NCBI RefSeq assembly: GCF_000327385.1
Contig: NW_008707761.1
Coordinates: 331,727-395,726, forward strand
Reading direction: 5' to 3'
DNA from: Lottia gigantea
Lineage: Eukaryota; Mollusca; Gastropoda; Lottiidae
Length of the DNA: 64,000 nt
The notes below the pieces were generated by a model. The model ran no database searches and was not told where the DNA came from. It was given only the letters and a program-made list of their open reading frames with translations. The first letter of the stretch is position 1; each line of letters begins with the position of its first letter. Below, piece after piece: positions 56,901 to 64,000 of this stretch. The position numbers and the translations under genes were made by a program.

Positions 56901-59900
56901 ACATTTAGATGACTATACAAATAGTATATAAGATATTTACTTCATAGTATTTTGGTAGCTATCTTGTCCGTGTAATAAAATCAAATTTTGGTTTTTGAAA
57001 ATGTGGAATTTTCAGAGATATACACATGGAAAATAATGATGGAAAAACTTGTCTACATTATTCTTGTTTATCCAGAATACATAAAATTCTATCTTGTCCA
57101 AATAGTCATGAATAATTCTTAATATTTATACTTTCAGAGATATCCATATGGAAGATAATGATGGAAAAACTTGTCTACATTATTCTTGTTTATCCAGAGC
57201 TACTATTTCTACAGACCTGGTTGAAAATTTGATTCACTACGGTGCTCAACTGGGTAATTTTTATTTGTTTATCTTCTTTCTTGCTTCTTAAAGATGGGTT
57301 CCCTTATTTTTATTTATGAAAATCAAAATGCTAATACTTATATGAATAGAAAGAAGAGGTGTTCTAATGACTTGGAAAAATACCAGTTTGTCTCACATGT
57401 CCATAATGAATTCATAATTAGTTAAATTAGAAGAGAATAACCAGCAGAATTCCAATGAGTGACCAATCAAGAAAGGTCAAAAAGTCTTTTTTTTTTGTTT
57501 ATCCAGACTGTATACACATGGACATTTGTGATTGAACATAATGATATGATTAAGAAATACATAATCAAAGAGTTTATCTTAATTTGACACTAAAAAATAA
57601 GGAAACCCATCTTTAATGATTGTCTTATACAGAGTTTTCATACTTTTAAATTTTTCTTACAATATAAATATTTTTGTATTAATTCGTCAGAAAATCGAGA
57701 TAAAAGGCACTTTACACCAATTCATCTGGCATCACAGTCTGGTAACCATGGCGTTATAACAGCATTATTAGATGGAGGGTCAGAGGTCAATTCTCAAGGT
57801 TTTATGGGGTTGACCCCTCTACATATTACAGTGAGTATGATATATTCTATTGTCAAATCTAACATAAAATTGTCTTATTCTGATAGAAATGTAGTCATTA
57901 GACATTTTGGAGCATCTTTTTGACCCGACTGGCAGTCAGATATAATGATAAACATACATACTTACTTTAATACTGTTCCATTTTATTATATTTACATATT
58001 TTTATTTCAAAAGACTAATTTATTTGGTGAGTTCACATATCTCTGGCTTTTTTGTTCCAGTCTCAACAAGACCACCAGAGGGCAGCAATAGTCTTATTAC
58101 AAAATGGAGCAGACGTGACTATAATAGATGATCAGGGGAAATCACCAGTCGATCTCGCCAAGTCAAAGAAAATGAAGTCAACTTTAAAAGAAGCCTGGAC
58201 AGAAGCAACTCAGAAAAAGATTACTCCAATATTAGCTCCAGTACGAGTTCCTACTAGAGAAGATTGTAAAAGTCAGAAATCAAAACGTAGAAAAGGAGAA
58301 GTTATATTCGATGTAAGTCCTAGCTGTTATTGTTTTTGAAAGGGAACTTCATTGGTCAAAATATCTTCACAAATTTGTAGTGAATTCATAACTTTCTCAC
58401 TAACAATGGTAAACGTCAAATGACAGACGATTGAATTTCAATACTCTCCAATACTGTAACACTTTTGAATAAATCAAAATGGATTAAAATATGGACCTAG
58501 AAGAATCTCCAATTTTTTAATGAAAATTTTCCCAATTTCAGGGTTTAGTTACAACACCAGTTCAAAATAATATAAGTAAGTTGAAGAGTTTTTCATAGTT
58601 TTTACTATCTATACTATTTGAGATTTTTTTAGGTATATGAATATTTGATAATGAGTAAGGTATGTTGTATGGTCTTGGATTGTCGAAATACCATTTTGTA
58701 TATCTAATTTATTATTTAATCTTTGTTAGGACCTACAGTATTGAGACCAGTAACAACTGTTAGTAATTCTGATAATCTGATATATTTATTATTATTTGTT
58801 GTTAGGACCTACAGTATCGAGATCAGTAACAACTGTTAGTAATTCTGATAATCTGATATATTTATTATTATTTGTTGTTAGGACCTACAGTATTGAGATC
58901 AGTAACAACTGTTAGTAATTCTGATAATCTGATATATTTATTATTATTTGTTGTTAGGACCTACAGTATCGAGATCAGTAACAACTGTTAGTAATTCTGA
59001 TAATCTGATATATTTATTATTATTTGTTGTTAGGACCTACAGTATCGAGATCAGTAACAACTGTTAGTAATTCTGATAATCTGATATATTTATTATTATT
59101 TGTTGTTAGGACCTACAGTATCGAGATCAGTAACAACTGTTAGTAATTCTGATAATCTGATATATTTATTATTATTTGTTGTTAGGACCTACAGTATCGA
59201 GACCAGTAACAACTGTTAGTAATTCTGATAATCTGATATATTTATTATTATTTGTTGTTAGGACCTACAGTATCGAGATCAGTAACAACTGTTAGTAATT
59301 CTGATAATCTGATATATTTATTATTATTTGTTGTTAGGACCTACAGTATCGAGATCAGTAACAACTGTTAGTAATTCTGATAATCTGATATATTTATTAT
59401 TATTTGTTGTTAGGACCTACAGTATCGAGATCAGTAACAACTGTTAGTAATTCTGATAATCTGATATATTTATTATTATTTGTTGTTAGGACCTACAGTA
59501 TCGAGATCAGTAACAACTGTTAGTAATTCTGATAAAGCCAGGAGAGCTGAAGAACAGATGTTAAAAGATTTAGAAAATGGAACATTTACACACATGCCTA
59601 ATGTCAAGTAAGGATTTTATTTCCATGGTTTTTTTTTTTTATTTGAAAGGCCCTTTGAGATTTGTGAAGTCATCAAACACTTAGTTTTAGTGGAACTACA
59701 GGAACCACAGATGTCTGAGTGAAAATTGGAATGGTGCTAATTGATGATATCAATATTCCTGATACAAAAACAAAATTTAGAAAAACTCTTTTGTGTTTAT
59801 CCGTGAATTTTCAAGGCTTATTTTGGTTCATTTTGCCAAAATGACTACAGTTAGTTACAACCAGAAAAATTTTTGAAAAATATAGCAATCTGATTGGCTG

Positions 59901-62900
59901 AAAAAATAAACCAATGACCAATGAGAAGACTGGAAAACTAAAATCAATAGTAGTGTTTGACCAATCAAATGATCAACAGTAAAAAATTTTTCTCCTCAAG
60001 GTAAGAAAAATTTAGATGCCTGTGCCGGTGGTTTCGAGAGTTGGTCTGGTGTCAGCTCTCACCCCCCTAATAGCTAGGCATTCTCTTCACTTCTGTCTTA
60101 ATAAGTTTGTTCTGTATATTGTCTAGGGAAGGTATGAAGAGACTGACAGCCATGAGAGTGACCAAATCTACATCACTACCAAAAGTATCTAACAGTATGT
60201 CTCCAGGGGAGGGACTACCAGAATCACCAGGGAGACAAGCTAGTCATGCTGGAGATACTGTACGATGTTCGTTAGAAGATGGCCGAAATCTAATCATATC
60301 ACCAAGGTTGCCAGGTAAGTTAATGACAATTATTTTATATATTTTCATACATAATTAAGTAATTGAGTAAATGTTTTCCAATACGCTTGAAAACTGCCTC
60401 CATTGTACACTGCATACACTGTTATGATTACAAATAAGAGACACAAAGTAAGTTAAAAATTCTCTTTCCACTAAGCCAGATATCTGGGCTCTATTGTCCG
60501 AAGAAGTTGACTTTTTAGATTTTTCAAACCCAATATCACCATAATTGATAAGAAGCCAAAATTTTTCAGCTCTATTGATATAGATAGATTATAAATGAAA
60601 TATATATATTATTGTAGGTAATTGTAAACCAATGCGTCACAGTACCTCCTCCTCTATTGAAGATCTAGAACTTTGTGTTACCAATAATAATCGGTAAGTT
60701 AGGCTCGTTATTCAACTTCCATTTCATTCTAGTTCTTATTTAGCTTTCCCTTGTTTTTCCCCCAGTTTGTCCGTTGTTTCCCCTAGTAGTAGTAGTAGTA
60801 TGCTAGTATGAGGCCCTTTGAGATTAGTTTAGTCTTCAAACACTTACGGTAGTTTTAGTAAAATTACAAGAACCACAGACATCTGATTGAAAATTGGAAT
60901 GGTGCATATTGATGCTATCAGTGTCCCTGGTACACATAAAAAATTTAGAAAACCTGTTTACAATCTCAAAGATTGATACAATAACTTGATAATATTTCAG
61001 TGTTTCACCAACAACTCTGTCAGAAAGAAAGAAAATTAAAACACATCATCGTAGTGAGTCAGAGCCGTTCACATCTCCTACTCTGTCTGATTTAACTGTG
61101 TCGTACGATAATATACTGAATCATCATAGATGTAAGTTATTAATCTCAGTCAGCATGTTAAAGTCTGTTGATCTTGATTAAGTCATCTTCACTCATAATT
61201 CCAGTCGACCCAGCTGTAAATGGGTATGAATAATCTGTGAAAGATCAATACCAAGAGGTTAAGCCTCTGGGAAGGATCCTCGTAAACCTGAAGTTGTTAT
61301 CCTTGTAAAATATAGGCTAGTTGTTTCTTTCTTTTTTTCTTTACCTTTAGATATTGCGGTTAAGTAATACTACGAAAGCACAGGCACTGGAATGTAGATG
61401 TAACCTCTAGTGAGAGAATATGTTTCAGCTATAGTAAAATTGATTTTTAACTTGTCTTGATGACCCTTTGAAATTACATTCCATTAAAACATGTCTGTCT
61501 AATTTTTTTTTCCAGGTAGAACGAGATCTGATTCGAGTAATTTGAATATTGAAGATTACGAAGATGACTGTTCATCCTCCAGATTACTACGCACTCCGTT
61601 AGATCGTGAAATAACAGTATTAAATATTCCTACAACTATCCCAGAATCCCTCAGTCCTAGCTCCACAGAAAATACTACCGTTATGTACTTCGGTAAGTAA
61701 AAAATACCTTTTGATATTTTAACATAAGATAATTGCAAATTTGAAAATTTGTTAAGATCATTCAAGGCTATTTTGGCCATTGAAGATGTTCAAAACTAAC
61801 TCTGTTAACTCCACTCTAGTTTATATCTGACCTCAGCCAGTGCTTTACCTTGGAGTTTTTAGGAACTTCTTCACATTTAATACAAGACGAGTTCAGAGCT
61901 GTAGACATATGACAACAGGAAGTGGTTTGCAAGTTCATTGATGGACAAACTTTGACCACACGCCACAATAATTACCTCTGTGGACCTCCCTTCGTCATAT
62001 CAGTAATAAACCATTGTTTAGCTGGCCACTGAATAATTTGACAGTTTGGCAAATGTCTACCTCATTATTTGCACACGACACATTTTGAAATTCTGTACGC
62101 TTTGTTTTTTTAATGTATATCGATCTACAATTAATGCACTATTTTAACAGTCAAAATATTTTATTAATATATTTCTGGATAGATATGAATAAAGGCCAGT
62201 CCAGTAGTCAAACTATTACCTCAACCAGTCACTTTGGTCATAAATTACGAGAATTTCAACTCCAAGAATCACAACATAACTCTAAGGTAATTTATAGATC
62301 TTATAATTTTATAAGTTTATCTTTTCGTATATTTTGATTCCCTGTCAGTCTGGTATGGTAGAAAATATTTGATGTTGGTATTTTAGTCACTAAACACTTT
62401 TACAAACAAGAGTTTTATAGATATAGACTACTATTTATTATTAAACACAACGTTTCATTACACATACAGGTAACGTTATCAACACAACGTTTCATTACAC
62501 ATACAGGTAACGTATAATTATCACTTGAGAAGGTTACCTGTATGTGTAATGAAACGTTGTGTTGATAACGTTACCTGTATGTGTAATGAAACGTTGTGTT
62601 GATAACGTTACCTGTATGTGTAATGAAACGTTGTGTTTAATAATAAATAGAAGTCTATATCTATAAAATTGTTGTTTCTAAATGTGCTGTGATATTTCTA
62701 AATATTAAATTTTGATAAATTCTTAACAAACTATCATCCAGTTTTCAGTGTTTTTTCTTAGGATGCCTCATGAATAGAAATATCATTTCAGGATTCCTCT
62801 CCACGTTCAGATGAAGAAGTCATCATGTTGAGCCGGTCTGGGTCTCTCCGTCTGTCCTACACCAATCCTGCTGAACTGTTACGTAGTCGGTCATTATTGA

Positions 62901-64000
62901 AGGAGGAATTTATACTGGAAGAAAGTAGACCAAGAGACTCATTAATTCAGTCTTCAGGTAGGAAAAATGTCTTAATTCTAATTTAATTCTGAATGTCCAA
63001 TTTTAATCTTTTTGCTTAAATTTTGGACGTGCATTTCTAAAACTAGCCCCCAAAATGAGGTTTTTGAGGAACCATTTTTCCTACCTCCTGGCATTGGGTT
63101 TACCCTGATTATTCTTATCCCTGAATCCAAATGTTCCAGAAAATGTATTGAAAATTTTGAATTTTGCAAAACAAAAGCAAAAAGCGGGGCTAATTGTTCC
63201 TGTCTATTTCAGGGAGTGATCCATTATCCAGTGCTGCAAGTAGTATGTCCTCGTCCCCTCGAGATCTCAGTTATAAATATGGTCTCTCCGCGTCTAGTAA
63301 ACTACCAGGCATCGACACACGGAACACCAATATTATATCCACCGAAAAATCATCCATTAAACGGAGTCGCAGCTTTACTCATGGTCAAAGGTCACGATTG
63401 ACCAATCAGATGCCAGATTCTCATGTGGGTTTCCAATCAAATGATCGGATTAGTGAAAATGCTGAAAAAGTGAACAATATTTCTGAAAGTGCTCAATTTA
63501 ACAGAAATAAAAGTAAGTCGTTCCGTCATAAGGTTCTCAAACCGATGGACACAAATAGTGAGAATTGTGAGAAGGTATCGAAAGACTCGAAGCTCGAGAG
63601 AGCTGACAGTGCCAAGAAAGGGAAGACAACTCATGCTCAAAATAAACTTCGCTCAGAAAATGTGAAAAAGGACACAAATGAGAATTCTGCCTCAAAATCA
63701 AAACCAGAGGAAGTTGGAAAAATTGCTCAGAATACTGAAACTGAGCCTAAAACTGAGTCTGAAATTGAAAAAAGCAATGATAATAGCAAAAATATAACAA
63801 AACCTAAACCAACTGCAAAGGATTTCAAAGTTTCATTCTCAAACGACAAATTGAGGGATTCAACGTCTGCTAAAAGCAGAGTGACGTCTGCTAAGTCTGT
63901 GAGTTCAAGCTTCACAACCGCCTCTTCAAAATCGCAGACTTCTGCTGCAAATAATAAACTTTCAGATGGAAGTGTCAGAGCTTCAGTGCCATCTGGGAAA
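53955..64000 (+). CDS. Large ankyrin-repeat protein with Ser-rich tail, 16 exons, incomplete at the right edge
   Basis: Exons: 53955-54155, 54441-54569, 55003-55197, 56467-56627, 57138-57253, 57691-57830, 58061-58312, 58542-58575, 59490-59607, 60127-60314, 60618-60693, 61001-61131, 61516-61692, 62183-62286, 62792-62957 and 63213 to the window end. All phases match and give 992 codons so far. ATG 53955 follows an in-frame TGA at 53937, and its exon starts at a tcag acceptor (53884), so a 5' untranslated exon exists. Residues of about 50-400 hold at least six ankyrin repeats (GNTPLMWAAKKGHSKIVQIL, GKTCLHYSC, HFTPIHLASQSGNHGVITAL, GLTPLHIT, AAIVLLQNGADVTIIDDQGK). A basic KSQKSKRRKGE follows, then a long Ser/Thr- and charge-rich region with no recognised domain. 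The last exon is at least 788 nt. An N-terminal ankyrin scaffold with a disordered tail is inferred; I cannot name an orthologue. Confidence 0.88.
57005..57090 (+). pseudogene. Partial duplicate of ankyrin exon 5 inside intron 4
   Basis: ttttcagagatatacacatg, gaaaataatgatggaaaaac, ttgtctacattattcttgtt, tatccaga repeats the acceptor and first 64 bp of exon 5 (57138), with few differences. It then diverges at atacataaa and has no donor. Because it keeps a cag acceptor it could act as a decoy 3' splice site 124 bp upstream of the real one. Confidence 0.8.
57292..57612. mobile_element. MITE family B, complete copy with perfect TTAA duplication
   Basis: Ends AGATGGGTTCCC and GGAAACCCATCT flanked by TTAA at 57288-57291 and 57613-57616. 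It lies in intron 5 of the ankyrin gene. Slightly shorter than the other two copies owing to a deletion in the right half. Confidence 0.93.
58730..59535 (+). repeat. 76-bp tandem array of an intron-exon junction: eleven 3' splice sites
   Basis: Eleven units start at 58730, 58806 and so on every 76 bp to 59490. Each unit holds tttattattatttgttgttag followed by the exon start gacctacagtatcgagatca, gtaacaactgttagtaattc and tgataa. Only the last copy (59490) continues into the exon body (aagccaggagagctgaag) and a donor at 59608. Units 2-11 differ at very few sites (tcg/ttg, atc/acc), so expansion is recent. Reading from any earlier acceptor meets an in-frame TAG in the next unit. Confidence 0.97.
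59644..59792. mobile_element. MITE family A, right-half copy in ankyrin intron 9
   Basis: ggccctttgagatttgtgaa, gtcatcaaacacttagtttt, agtggaactacaggaaccac, agatgtctgagtgaaaattg, gaatggtgctaattgatg. It starts with the same ggccctttgagatt as the copy at 60810. Confidence 0.82.
60810..60974. mobile_element. MITE family A, right-half copy in ankyrin intron 11
   Basis: gaggccctttgagattagtt, then cttcaaacacttacgg, ccacagacatctgattgaaa, attggaatggtgcatattga, tgctatcagtgtccctggta, ending gaaaacctgtttacaatctc. It ends only about 25 bp before the acceptor of the next exon (61001). Confidence 0.85.
61150..61320 (+). mobile_element. SINE family S copy in ankyrin intron 12
   Basis: gttgatcttgattaagtcat, ttccagtcgacccagctgta, aatgggtatgaataatctgt, gaaagatcaataccaagagg, gttgttatccttgtaaaa. 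Truncated at the 5' end. Confidence 0.82.
62411..62672. repeat. Near-perfect fold-back palindrome with tandem units in its arms
   Basis: The outer ends agttttatagatatagacta and its complement enclose 37-bp units (gttacctgtatgtgtaatga, aacgttgtgttgataac). There are two units in the left arm and three in the right, around a 20-bp loop (gtataattatcacttgagaag). It lies in intron 14 of the ankyrin gene. Arms are almost identical, so it is young or maintained by conversion. Confidence 0.93.

Noticed and set aside
62978-63169. Minus-strand 63-codon frame opposite the intron before the last ankyrin exon
   Set aside because: Shadow frame in intronic sequence, no family resemblance.

Overview
The window is animal nuclear DNA, AT-rich and intron-rich. 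It carries orthologues of bilaterian genes: a tektin, a CFAP97-domain protein, a paired-like homeobox gene, inositol-3-phosphate synthase and TMEM101. It also has a very high density of minisatellites, short inverted-repeat DNA transposons and tRNA-derived SINEs. A TTAGGG-type interstitial telomere tract, the protein affinities and the repeat style fit a lophotrochozoan, most likely a mollusc such as a gastropod. No sequence here proves the species. Short N tracts (one base at about 1646, and 39071-39245) show a draft assembly.

Layout. 1-1050: two clean ankyrin-repeat exons of a gene entering from the left, followed by decayed copies of the same exons. 1090-4790: a 23-bp minisatellite, a possible solo LTR fossil, an inverted repeat and a 69-bp satellite. 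5029-7360: a 16-finger C2H2 protein (+) whose 3' region holds a 48-bp array. 7648-12353: an eight-exon tektin-3-like gene (-). 14311-17548: a six-exon CFAP97D1-like gene (+) with two breaks in its reading frame. 18409-22044: a four-exon paired-like homeobox gene (-) closest to Isx, with an octapeptide and an OAR motif. 23130-26330: four satellite blocks. 26616-27613: a small secreted PAN-like protein (+). 27650-29085: telomere-like DNA and two minisatellites. 29791-34002: complete ISYNA1 (-), with a RecQ-helicase fragment in intron 1 and a 47-copy array in intron 2. 34000-38930: mostly unassigned, with a Harbinger-like and a hAT-like MITE. 39000-40570: TMEM101 (+), its first exon cut by the gap. 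40571-53884: gene-poor and repeat-rich, ending in a 125-bp satellite with 250-bp higher-order periodicity. 53955-64000: sixteen exons of a large ankyrin-repeat protein (+) that runs off the right edge.

The genes do not form one pathway. Two (tektin and CFAP97D) are axonemal and lie near each other, which may be chance.

The most unusual signal is that four large minisatellites, in introns of three unrelated genes, abut 3' splice sites. In at least three of them the repeat unit contains a copy of the acceptor region. In the ankyrin gene this yields eleven identical-looking 3' splice sites in a row, of which only the last leads into an open exon. Several array units also occur as lone, diverged monomers elsewhere, so some arrays may have grown from dispersed elements. 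Coordinates of exons come from hand-read splice junctions and phase matching; repeat boundaries are approximate to about 10 bases unless a target-site duplication is cited.
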